Below the pieces are notes generated by a model that saw only the letters and a list, made by a program, of their open reading frames with translations, was not told where the DNA came from and did not search any database. DNA of 64,000 nt from Setoptus koraiensis (Eukaryota > Arthropoda), in NCBI GenBank assembly GCA_048013815.1, contig CM106586.1, positions 1,674,001-1,738,000 of the forward strand, read 5' to 3'. The translations under genes and the position numbers were made by a program. Shown here piece by piece: positions 49,457 through 59,458 of this stretch; the first letter of the stretch is position 1, and each line of letters opens with the position of its first letter.

Positions 49457-49795
49457 ATGACGAGCCAGGAAAGTTCGGGCCACTCAGCATCGACTGTATC
49501 ATTCCGGATAACATTGACTTCAGACCCCAAGTTACCTTACAAAATTCTGAAGGTGCCAGACACGACGCCATTTACAGCTGTTGTAAAATTTGCCGCAGAA
49601 CAATTCAAATCGTCACCAGAGACAAGCGCCATTATTACAGATGACGGAGTTGGCATAAATCCCGCACAAACAGCTGGAGACGTATTTCTCAAACATGGAT
49701 GCGAATTGAGGTTGATACCACGAGACCGAGTGGGAGCAATAATCGGTAGAATCATTGGCATTGAAGCAGCAGAAGAAAAAGAAAAGAATAAGTAG
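49457..49795 (+). CDS. UFM1: Ubiquitin-fold modifier 1 precursor
   Basis: UFM1 is a ubiquitin-like protein joined to targets such as ribosomal RPL26 at the ER by UBA5, UFC1 and UFL1. The precursor is 112 aa from the ATG at 49457. The frame also opens upstream, but that part has no family match. The core is nearly canonical: [70 protein letters not shown]. The conjugating Gly is at position 93. UFM1 normally ends only a couple of residues after this Gly, but here a 19-residue tail rich in Ile, Glu and Lys follows. The UFSP protease would have to remove it. It is a single exon, tail to tail with mago. Confidence 0.95.
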   Translation: MTSQESSGHSASTVSFRITLTSDPKLPYKILKVPDTTPFTAVVKFAAEQFKSSPETSAIITDDGVGINPAQTAGDVFLKHGCELRLIPRDRVGAIIGRIIGIEAAEEKEKNK

Positions 49796-49800
49796 TATGC

Positions 49801-50241
49801 TTATATAGGTTTAATTTTGAAATGTAAACTAATTAATGATAATACAAGACATTTGAGATCTTGAACGAGATAGTAGAAACATCTCAATCCTTCAGGGTCT
49901 TTACTTTGGTTAACATCAATCAAAGACCCTATCTTAGAGGTGGTAAAAGAGATGTGTTGATCGCCTATCAGAATTTCTAGTTCTTGCCTGCCGACTCTGT
50001 CTGGCTGAGGCCAGCTGGCGTCATCTTCTTGCATGATTTCGCTGTCCTCTATGATTCGCTTCAATTCTTCCAATACAATTCCGCTGACGTAGGCTTCCTT
50101 TCTGATCATGGTATCGTTCTTGTAGTTGGAATTATTCGCATAACGCAACTTCCCGTCTGGTCTGAATTCGAATTCCAAAAATTCATGTCCAAATTTTCCC
50201 TTATGTCCAACATAGTATCTTAAATAGAATTCCTCCGACAT
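49801..50241 (-). CDS. mago: Mago nashi, exon junction complex core subunit
   Basis: Mago forms a heterodimer with Y14 (RBM8A) that locks eIF4A3 on spliced mRNA, acting in mRNA localisation, decay and splicing. The 146 aa protein has the same length as human MAGOH. Conserved blocks include [71 protein letters not shown] and a C-terminal [15 protein letters not shown]...HFKIKPI. The ATG at 50241 matches the family start. It is intronless. The stop is 5 bp from the UFM1 stop on the opposite strand, so at least one 3' UTR must overlap the other gene's coding region. Confidence 0.98.
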   Translation of the reverse strand: MSEEFYLRYYVGHKGKFGHEFLEFEFRPDGKLRYANNSNYKNDTMIRKEAYVSGIVLEELKRIIEDSEIMQEDDASWPQPDRVGRQELEILIGDQHISFTTSKIGSLIDVNQSKDPEGLRCFYYLVQDLKCLVLSLISLHFKIKPI

Positions 50242-51795
50242 GTTTGTGTTGTACCTTTGAGTGGGTATATCTGATAAAGTAATACTATTTCTGGTGGTAT
50301 GAGTTATTCTGAATGAAAAATGAATATTTACATGGATGAAGTCGATTCAAATGAGAGACAGAATGAATCACATGTTTTCTATTTTCAATCAGGATGGCTC
50401 TAATTCTTCATGTCTATCAGCGCGCATTTTGAAGCTCATAAATATTTAGTGAGATATCCATGAATATGTGCATTTTGAGGCTTATTCTTGAGTGCGCATG
50501 CACCCCAATTCATATAGATGTATTCGCGCGATCCAAATAAAGACAGTTGAATGAAAAAAAATTTCTTGTGCATTTGTATTACGCGCTTCAAGTGCCGGCC
50601 AAATTGTTCGAATTTGTACAACTTTACTGTACGTTTGTACAGTGGTGCTCGTTTATAGTATGGTGTGTCTAGCGTATTGGCAATTCATTTAAACATCCAT
50701 CTGCGACCTATTCTCATTGTGTCAACCGGCGTCATTGTGCCAGCAGCACAGTGTGCTCTCTCATGGCACATTCTCTGAGTCTGCCGTGTACCATAGCAGC
50801 AATGCTAGAACATACTGAAAATATGCCACACATACAGACAGACATATGTCGTGTGTGTGCGCATCAAAGGAACATTTCAGCTTGTGTGTGTGTCTGTGTG
50901 TGTGTCCATTTAGTAGCGAGCACATTTTTCTCCGGTTCGACCATACCACACTTGCTCCATGGACACAGACACACAGACAGACGGTATAGATAACCTAGAG
51001 CTAGAATGAGAAAAAGAGAAAAAAAAGAGAGGGAGAAAGAGGAAAAGAGAGAATCGATGTGTGTAATCATATTGAAATAAAAGAGCAAAAGAGAGCGAGA
51101 GGGAGGGAGAGAGAGACAGAGAGAGAGAGAGAGAAAGAGCCAACTATACCACATCACGTCATTCTATTTTTAGATCATTATCCGTATCTAATATTAATTA
51201 GAAGGCCCAATCAATTATTTATATATAACGAGAGAGTGCGTGAGAATAAAGCTACTATTAAACTCTTTGTCTTCGAACAAAACACTCACACAATCAGATA
51301 TATTGTTTACACACATTCAAATTTAATTACCACCTCCATCACTGTTAGGTATTTAGCAATTAACCACAATAAATCTCTTCAATATTGAGGAGTTTATCTC
51401 GTACTACTATTACTATTACTACCACCACTACTGCTATCACCACTACCATTACGTTATATTGAGATCTAAAAGCTATCACATCACCACCACCTTCTCAACC
51501 ATCATCACCACTACTACCTGCGTCACTTCAGACAACTACTACAACCACATTGTAGCCGATCACAATTCAATCACCACTATCAAAAACCCACTATTGCTAT
51601 TAAACCAAACTATTTCTAGAATTGGCCTTATATCAACACTATTACTACCATTGATACTGTTACCAACAACAATATTACTGATTATTAACTAAACCATTAT
51701 CATTCAACAATCAATCAATCAAAAATAAATCAAAAATTGAAAAAAATCACAGAATTAAATTATTCCTCTTAAATTAAATTTAACACCAAGTAGTT
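50242..51795. promoter_or_regulatory. Divergent region between mago and SND1
   Basis: About 1.55 kb without genes. It contains CA/GT runs near 50880-50905 and 50963-50980, a purine-rich GA tract near 51085-51138, and ACC/ATT-rich DNA at 51400-51700 that probably forms the SND1 leader. Promoters of both genes are expected here (inference). Confidence 0.45.
51085..51138. repeat. Imperfect GA repeat
   Basis: GAGA-rich tract with short interruptions, preceded by a longer purine-only strand from about 51008. Confidence 0.85.
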
Positions 51796-54700
51796 ATGTA
51801 TCAGGACGTTAATCAAGCGAAACCGCCGCCACCATTCGCTCCAACGATGGCCAGTGCTGCGGCAAGCCACGTTGCGCAACAGCCGACTCTACAATATTTA
51901 GCGCAACAGTTAGATCCGGCAGCGGCTGTTGCCGCCGCCGCAGCAGCAGCTGCTGCCGGTGTCTCTCACAACGTGGCACCAACTGCAGCCGCCATGGCTA
52001 TGGCAGCCAGCGCAATTGTGGCAGGAGGCCAGCAAACTCTAGTTAAGAGAGTAGTGAAAGGAGTTATCTCTGGAGACTATCTAGTCTTGAGAGACCAACC
52101 GAGAGGGGGACCCCCACCGGAATACTACGTTAATTTGGCGCATGTGCAGGCACCAAGATTTAACCGAACACCAGGCGATGGCGAAGGCAAATCCAGCATA
52201 CTAGAGCCATGGGCATGGGAGGCTAAGGAATATTTAACTAAGCGCCTCATTGGACAGGAAGTGTTCTTCCGAAGCGACTATACCAGGCCCGCCGGACAAA
52301 TGGGCGGAGCAACTAGTGGTATCGCTAGTGGCAATCGCGATTTCGGTACTATATTTCTAGGCGAGGAAAATATTGTCGAAACCATGGTGCGTGAGGGTCT
52401 GCTTGAGGTTCGCGTAACTAAGACCGAATCGCCCATTCTGCAGCAATTGATCGAGGCTGAAGAGGCCGCCAAAGCTGCTGGCGTTGGACGATGGTCGCGA
52501 GAGCCGCCCAAAAAGCGAGAATTGATTCATGAGCATCCGCAACCGAATCAACTGAAAGGAAAAAATTTCAATGGTACAGTTGAGGTCGTTCGCAACGGTG
52601 GTGCCTTACAAGTCTATCTCGAATTGGAGGAGGGATCCAAATATTTGAGCGCCAACGTTATGGTAAGCGGTATAAGATGTCCAGACAAAAACAAAGCCAC
52701 TGAGACCAAATTCTCTGAAGAGGCCAAATATTTCACAGAGTCACGCCTACTAAACAGAGAAGTGAAAGTGCATATTGAAAAGATCACCACAGAAAGAAGT
52801 CAAACAGCATTCCTCGCCTCAGTCTTCCTTGGACAAAACAATCTTGCTGAGGCCCTATTAAAACAAGGCATGGCCAGATGTTTTGATGCTAGCATCACTC
52901 TCACTAAAGCCCCAGAGAAATTGAGAGCAGCTGAAAAAGAGGCAAAATCTAAACGTCTACGTATCTGGGAGAACTATGTCGACAGAGGTGATGGTCCATC
53001 TGAGTCTTTTGAAGCTAAAGTGCTTGAAGTAGTAAGTGGAGATCAATTGATGGTGCAAAATCTGTTGACTAATGAAGTCAAGAAGATATTCTTGGCCTCA
53101 ATCAGACTTGGTGCACCTGTTGATCGGGATCGTCAACGTGACCAAAAGCAAGCTTCCACAATTGACTTCACTGAACCAGCGAAGACGCCAGCAAAACAGC
53201 CAGCTGGCAAATCTAGCCAACCAGTTCAGGCCGAACCACCCAGATCATCAGTGCCTCGTATTTTTGAAAATCCCATACTATTCAACGCACGGGAATTACT
53301 ACGCAAGAAATTACTGGGCAAGAAAGTTTTGGTCAAGGTTGAATACGTACAACCAAAATCCGATTCATATCCTGAAAAACTCTGCTGCACAGTAGTACCG
53401 GCAGATCAACCTAAATGGAATTGTGCGGAAGCACTTGTTAGTCGTGGTTATGCTTCCGTCAATAAATTCATGTCTGATGATACCCAGAGAGCATCAAACT
53501 TTGATGAGCTCCTGAAAGCCGAACAAAATGCACTAAAGACTAAGGACACAAAGGACAAAGATAAGCAAAAGGAACTCGCACCGTTGAAGATAGTCGATTT
53601 ATGCAACGACTTAGCACGCGCCAAGCAATTATATCCATTTTTATCCAGAACGAGAAAGGATGCTGTTGTTGAATTTGTTTATTCAGCGTCCAGATTCAAA
53701 ATGTTCTTAGCTAAGGAAAACAACTCATTGCTCAACCTCATCTTGGCTGGTGTTAATGTCCCGCGGGACCCTGAGGCACTGAAAAATGAGGCAACAACCA
53801 CAGCTAAGCTACTTGTTCATCAACGTGATGTTTCTATACAAATTGACAGCATGGATAAGAAAGGCAACTTTATCGGTTGGATTTTTTACAAGGGTGAAGA
53901 TAATAAAGAAACTAGTATCAACTTGCAGCTCGTTAAACTAGGATTCGCACAAGTCCGCGACTCAAGCGCCGCATCAACATTGAACGAGCTCAAATCAGCT
54001 GAAGTGGTTGCCCGAGAAAAGAAACTGGGTCTATGGCTGACCTACCAAGAGCCTAAAGTTGGCCACGAAGAGCCTGCTGCTCCAGTTGAGGCTATTGATG
54101 AAAATGAGACTCCCGAAGATGAATCATCAGCAGCCAATGCAACTGCAAATGCTCTAGCCGCCAAGGAAGCCGAGTTAATGAAAAACCGTAAGCCTGTAAT
54201 CGTCACATTTGCCCACATCGAAGAGACTGTTGTCCGCGTCTTCGTACAATCTTTCGAAGATGGAGCCAAATTAGAGGAATTGATGAAACAGATGAGATCA
54301 GATCTTCCGGTCACAGGTGGTAAAAAGAGTGGCTCTGGCGAGGGTTACACCCCAAGCAGAAACGAGATTGTTGCAGCCCGATTCAGTGAAGATAAGCAGT
54401 GGTATAGGGCTAAGGTTGAGAAGGTTATCTCGCCGCAAGAGATTGAAATATTATACATAGACTATGGTAACAGGGAAAAGGTTAAGTCTCGTGACTTGGC
54501 TAAGCTTTCTCCAAAATTTGCATCACCAGATCCATGTGCCAAGGAATACGCCCTTGCCTTTATTGAGGTTTCCACCCATGATGAGGATTGGGTGAAGGAG
54601 GCCAGACGCGCATTTGTTGAATCGACATTGGGCAAGATGCTTCTACGAATTGAATACAAAGATCCCACATCCAACCTAGAAGCTGTATCCCTGGTTGATG

Positions 54701-54909
54701 ATCAATCCAAGACTGATGTCGGCAAGAAGCTGGTTGAGGAGGGTCTCTTGATCACTCAACGTAGACGGGAACGCAAACTTATGCGAACCATCAACGAATA
54801 TCTCCAAGCTGAGAAGACTGCAAGAAGAAACAGAACTAATATGTGGCAATACGGAGATTTCACTAAAGATGACGCTAAAGAGTTTGGTCACCGTTCTGTT
54901 GCTGCATGA
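51796..54909 (+). CDS. SND1: Tudor staphylococcal nuclease (p100, Tudor-SN)
   Basis: SND1 binds and regulates RNA in transcription, splicing, stress granules and RISC-linked decay. The 1,037 aa protein has a 75-residue Pro/Ala/Gln-rich lead with an Ala run. Four SNase-like domains follow, at about 77-235, 255-395, 412-600 and 620-755. The third carries a Gln/Lys/Pro insert near 450-480. A Tudor domain follows at about 860-920 (VAARFSEDKQWYRAKV, EILYIDYGNREKV), and a fifth partial SNase unit to the end. The aromatic Tudor cage residues Tyr/Tyr/Asp/Tyr are in place. Human SND1 is 910 aa; the excess is mostly the N-terminal extension and linkers. The whole gene is one 3.1 kb exon, unusual because vertebrate SND1 has many introns. 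The ATG at 51796 is the first; MASAA at residue 18 could also serve. Confidence 0.97.
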   Translation: MYQDVNQAKPPPPFAPTMASAAASHVAQQPTLQYLAQQLDPAAAVAAAAAAAAAGVSHNVAPTAAAMAMAASAIVAGGQQTLVKRVVKGVISGDYLVLRDQPRGGPPPEYYVNLAHVQAPRFNRTPGDGEGKSSILEPWAWEAKEYLTKRLIGQEVFFRSDYTRPAGQMGGATSGIASGNRDFGTIFLGEENIVETMVREGLLEVRVTKTESPILQQLIEAEEAAKAAGVGRWSREPPKKRELIHEHPQPNQLKGKNFNGTVEVVRNGGALQVYLELEEGSKYLSANVMVSGIRCPDKNKATETKFSEEAKYFTESRLLNREVKVHIEKITTERSQTAFLASVFLGQNNLAEALLKQGMARCFDASITLTKAPEKLRAAEKEAKSKRLRIWENYVDRGDGPSESFEAKVLEVVSGDQLMVQNLLTNEVKKIFLASIRLGAPVDRDRQRDQKQASTIDFTEPAKTPAKQPAGKSSQPVQAEPPRSSVPRIFENPILFNARELLRKKLLGKKVLVKVEYVQPKSDSYPEKLCCTVVPADQPKWNCAEALVSRGYASVNKFMSDDTQRASNFDELLKAEQNALKTKDTKDKDKQKELAPLKIVDLCNDLARAKQLYPFLSRTRKDAVVEFVYSASRFKMFLAKENNSLLNLILAGVNVPRDPEALKNEATTTAKLLVHQRDVSIQIDSMDKKGNFIGWIFYKGEDNKETSINLQLVKLGFAQVRDSSAASTLNELKSAEVVAREKKLGLWLTYQEPKVGHEEPAAPVEAIDENETPEDESSAANATANALAAKEAELMKNRKPVIVTFAHIEETVVRVFVQSFEDGAKLEELMKQMRSDLPVTGGKKSGSGEGYTPSRNEIVAARFSEDKQWYRAKVEKVISPQEIEILYIDYGNREKVKSRDLAKLSPKFASPDPCAKEYALAFIEVSTHDEDWVKEARRAFVESTLGKMLLRIEYKDPTSNLEAVSLVDDQSKTDVGKKLVEEGLLITQRRRERKLMRTINEYLQAEKTARRNRTNMWQYGDFTKDDAKEFGHRSVAA

Positions 54910-55844
54910 TAATACAAATACACCAAAATCAAACTATATAATAATCATATATCTATTCAAAAATATTATAAGCTGTCATAGATCTGTAGTCAGGATCTCA
55001 ATCCATGGTCGCTCATTTTTGTCTATTTGAGCTTGTTATTTATTTGCATCATCCAAATTGATGTACTGGCTTCATCATCACAGGGTAAATAGTAATACTA
55101 TATAAAGTGGACATAGATGAACATATGAAAAGAGAACTACAACTTAATGGTCCAATACTACGAACAGACGAAAAGAAGATAATATAATTCAGTGAGAGAT
55201 CAGTTATACATTTGGTGACAATCAGCCTCTCATTGATAGAAAGAGTGACAGGTGACGAATGAATTGACTGAATGATTGTGTCGCTGATGTAAATGACATA
55301 GATTCAACATCGATGAGAAAATCGATTTGTAACACTTGTATCAAACCGACTGTTAGAACTAGGTTCGATTAAGGTTACACACACAATAAAGGTCCATAAC
55401 ACAAGGACTAGCATGTAAAAATTAGTTGAATTTTGTTACTTGAATTTAGTGGTATTTTGTGTGTGTGCATTGGAGAGCCACTAGTTATGTTCGTCTTCGT
55501 TCAACCGCATTCTCTGTTTCGTCGAAAAAGCAGAAAAAGAGCTGCTAGTATTGGTTAGGGTATGGTTGCTGAAGAGAAGAAGACGATTAATTGTAAAAGG
55601 GTCTTCTTCTGTTGTGTTTGTGAGTGAATTTGATTGAATGGAAACTTCGGACAATCATTTAATTTTACCCATTGATTGTCACAGGCGAAGTATGTAAGCC
55701 TATTTCATCGATGGAGGAAAAGTTGTTTCGAGAGTTGTTATCGTAGCAGACGGACAAAGTGGAGAATCTCTAAATTTGGTAGAAGTGGCAAGATTCTCTT
55801 CAGCAATCGGCTACCAGTGTCCACCATTCAGTGTGAACTTTTTC

Positions 55845-55847
<3 letters not shown>

Positions 55848-55892
<45 letters not shown>
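55848..55892. repeat. (CT)n microsatellite, 45 nt
   Basis: Uninterrupted CT tract. Confidence 0.97.
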
Positions 55893-55897
<5 letters not shown>

Positions 55898-58384
55898 GAG
55901 TCCCTATGCCTCTCTGTCTCTTTAATCATGATGATAGATGTACATTTTCTCGAATCTTATGTTCGACACTGCAACATTGATGTGGTTGATTGTGATCATT
56001 CCTGTAGCGCAATGTATCAAGTCGCTCCTTGATCGGCGGCAACCATCTAACCAGAGCCAGAGATGAGACCATCCCAAGACTTGAGAGAGCGCCATCAAGT
56101 GAAACGACCGTTATTACATAAAACACACTGCTTATTTGCGATGTGAGTGAGGATCGTGTCAGGCGGATATCATTGTACTATTGCTAGTAGCTTATACTAT
56201 ATGAGCTAGGACACATGTCGACTATTCCACTGTTACTTGTATTGTCACCAAAAATAGGTCATCAGTGGTTATCGATTGGCGGTTTATTTGAGATGAACCA
56301 AACGAATAAGAAGAACAAGAAGCGACGCTCATTCACTGGAGGGATCGACGATGTCCCTGTTGATATGGAGAGCATCTGTCAGGTTGGTAACAGGAGTGAG
56401 AGCGAGAGGTGAGGGCACGATGAAATAGGTACGAATAAGTCTATCATTAGCATCATTGGTTACTCATTGGAGATGGATAATAAATCATCATGATGGCTAT
56501 GGCCGAAACTATCCACTCTCCTAATATAATAATAATAATAGTAGTAGTAGTAAGTCGACACTGCAGCGGCCATAGCAGCGAGATCAGAGAGAATAACTAG
56601 ATTGTTGATAGTTGCTCACAAGCTGTTATCTAACCAGTCTTATCTGTCTGAGAATGTGTAGTGGGATTGTAACTGTCTATTGACTATCAATTGTACTCTA
56701 CTTTGGTTTCCATCTTCCAATAGATGCAATGGTTGTTTTACCAGAGGCTTAACTAGCACACTAGCCCAACTAGCTATCGATCGATGTTGCAACAATTACA
56801 TAGGCAAGGTCCTGTAGGCCAAATCCACTAGTAGGTTTATTTGGTCACTAGTAGGTCTATTCGGCCACTAGTTGTGAGCACCATTCAGCCATGCAGCCAT
56901 GCAACCAATGAAGAGTATTATAATTGGTAGTGAGCGATTTGAACTGGGACAGATTAAACGAGAAACAAAGAAACAGAGACGCTGTCAGAGAGTTGTAGCA
57001 GTTGTTACGTAACGATTGCTGGTGGACATCAAAACAATAGTATTGACGGGAGAGTCACACAGGTACGTGTATTTTGGATCGTCACTAACAATTAACGAGC
57101 CCAGCGAGTCAGCTGATACTCATCTAATCATCCGAGCCTGGAGGTGGATAGTACGTGTGTAATCGACTTTCAAAGAGCGACAGAGGGAAGAAGCAGGCAG
57201 GCAGACAGGCAGACAGAAAGAAAAAGAAATGTGAAATAGGACGCCTTTCTATGGACCGGCAGTGGACACAACAGCAACAACTTTATTGTGAGTGTTTACT
57301 CACATCCGCTAATTAATCTCTCTTTCTGTAGTTGGCTGCGTGTGTTTATATGGCGCTCATTCATATATGATGGCGACCACAGTTGGTTTGCGCACATAGG
57401 TGAGTGTTGTTGTTGTTGCTGGTGTCCGGTGTCCGGTGATTTGATGGACTAATGATGCCTATTTTGCATTGTTTCTGGTGCTGGTTGCATGCATAGGGAT
57501 ATCTCTTCAGTTATGACTGTGCACAGTAGTGGTTCACGTTGATAGGGACAACGGGTCATTGTCATTTTTGTCGCTTACAAGTTGTTAGTGTGTTCATAGT
57601 CATGCATACACTATGGAGGGCGACAATGGTCACCGAATGCCACTGTGTTGCTAATGTGACAACAACGACGACAATGACAGCAACATTTTTTGGGCGTCTC
57701 TCCTGTGTCGTGGCTGCTAAAATTTCAATACTATTCTATTAGTGTTGCCGTAATAGTGGCAGGTAAGTGCATCTTGGTTGCCATTGAATGTGTTGCGACC
57801 ACTTGAAGCGGAAATGCTTTGAGAGCACACTGAAGTGATGTAGACAAAAAATGGACAACAGCAAAAAACATTTAGTCGCACGTTCATTCTAATCCATTTA
57901 TTTCTAATCTATGCGCGCTCTCGTCATCATTGATATTTTGTTTAAGACAACGATATTATTATTCAATTGCAGCCACATGGTCGTGCATCGAGCCAATCTA
58001 AGCGAATTTCACCGAGGAAACAATCACTAACTAATAGCACATGAGAGAACAATCAACGCCATTGGGCATTCCAATTGAGGCTACAGTGCAACTAGGATAA
58101 TATGCAAATGAATAATGGAAAAGTTTAATTCTTGCGCCAAGCGAAGGTAAGTCGGCATAACTAGCCAATGGTGTGAGCCAATGACATCAATATCAGCCAG
58201 CAATATCAGTCTGCTGCTGGCCGATGTAGAGGAGCGATTGTTAATTGGCATTAGCTTAGTTTGTCAGCATCAATTGCGTATTATTACCATTCGTCATTTG
58301 ATTTATGGCCAAAAACTAAAAAGTGGAACTCTCTCCCGGCGCGACCGTATTCAAATTACCAATTTGAATGCGCAAATTCAAATT

Positions 58385-58414
58385 AGAGAGAGGGAGAGAG
58401 AGAGAGAGAGAGAG
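58385..58414. repeat. (GA)n microsatellite
   Basis: GA tract with one GGG interruption. Confidence 0.93.
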
Positions 58415-58798
58415 TTTTAAGTCTGGTGGCAACTATGCCTGAGGCTCAGATTTGAAAACTAATTATTTCGTTTCTCTTTGTTGTTGTTCTTGTTGTATCG
58501 GTATTAACACACAACTCACTATTATGCAGATAAGCAGCAAAGGCAGTGGATATCTAAATCAAAAGGAGTGTATACAATCGTACACAATAGTGACCCCTTT
58601 CTATTTGGTCTCATTAATATAAATCATAGCAATAGCAATAATTGTCAGCCTCCCATTGCAGCAATAAACAACAAAAACAAAAATTACAGTTAGCTCGAGG
58701 GAGCCTCAAGGAAGTTGATGGCCGTTGAGCATCATCATTAGTGCTAGCATACTTGTTCCTGTAGTGGCAGTAGCAGACAGTAGAATAGTAAAGACGTT

Positions 58799-58935
58799 AT
58801 GACGTGCATTGAGAGAGATTATCATATCGGACAAGAGTTGTTTGAAAAGTTTGAGAACATGGCCAAGAAGAACGGCAGCAATGGCACCGGCAACGAGAAT
58901 AGAGTAGCGGCAACATATAACAGAAACAGAAACAG

Positions 58936-59015
<80 letters not shown>

Positions 59016-59458
59016 ACATCAATGACCACTGGCAATGGGAACATTTGGAACTGATGAGCGACTTGCACACATCGACATCGTTGGAAGCGAAGGAACTAAA
59101 GCAGTCGAGCCAACAACAACAACTACAAACAACAAGTCAATTGTTGTTATATAAACAACAACAACAACAAGTTCAAGATCAAATTATATTGAGCAGAGCA
59201 ACTCTTGATAAATTAAACAATAAAAAATTGGAACAGTTTGCTCATGGCGTGTGCCACAGTCCATTTAGTGCCAGTCACCGCCAACGACAAGCTCAAGTCG
59301 TCAGGCCTACTCTACCAGCAGCAACTACAACGACGACCACGACGACCACGACGACGACGGCGACGAGACCCAATCTCAACAATAGAGCAGCAGGTGAGCT
59401 AATAAGCAACAACAACAAGTGTTTATTGTCGATGATGGTTTATAATAAGTGGCAATAA
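58799..59458 (+). CDS. Doubtful Asn/Gln/Thr-rich open frame, possible first exon
   Basis: A 219-codon frame begins MTCIERDYHIGQELFEKFEN. It carries a run of about 25 Asn from an AAC repeat, Gln-rich and Thr-rich patches, and between them a more complex stretch (ATLDKLNNKKLEQFAHGVCH). A CAG/GTGAGC splice donor lies near 59392, which would make it the first coding exon of a longer gene. I recognise no domain. The alternative is chance reading of microsatellite DNA, since an overlapping frame on the other strand is also long. Only the non-repetitive stretch argues for coding. Confidence 0.28.
58937..59013. repeat. (AAC)n microsatellite, about 26 units
   Basis: Uninterrupted AAC/ACA triplets. 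Confidence 0.97.

Larger units (their letters stand above)
54910..58798. other. Noncoding stretch after SND1
   Basis: No clear gene. An AATAAA at 55385-55390 could serve SND1. A short frame at 56294-56383 (MNQTNKKNKKRRSFTGGIDD...) ends at a CAG/GTTGGT junction and might be an isolated exon, but has no recognised relative. Contains two long CT/GA tracts. Confidence 0.45.

Noticed and set aside
55363-55373. GGTTCGATTA resembling a tRNA B box
   Set aside because: No matching acceptor stem, A box or cloverleaf around it.
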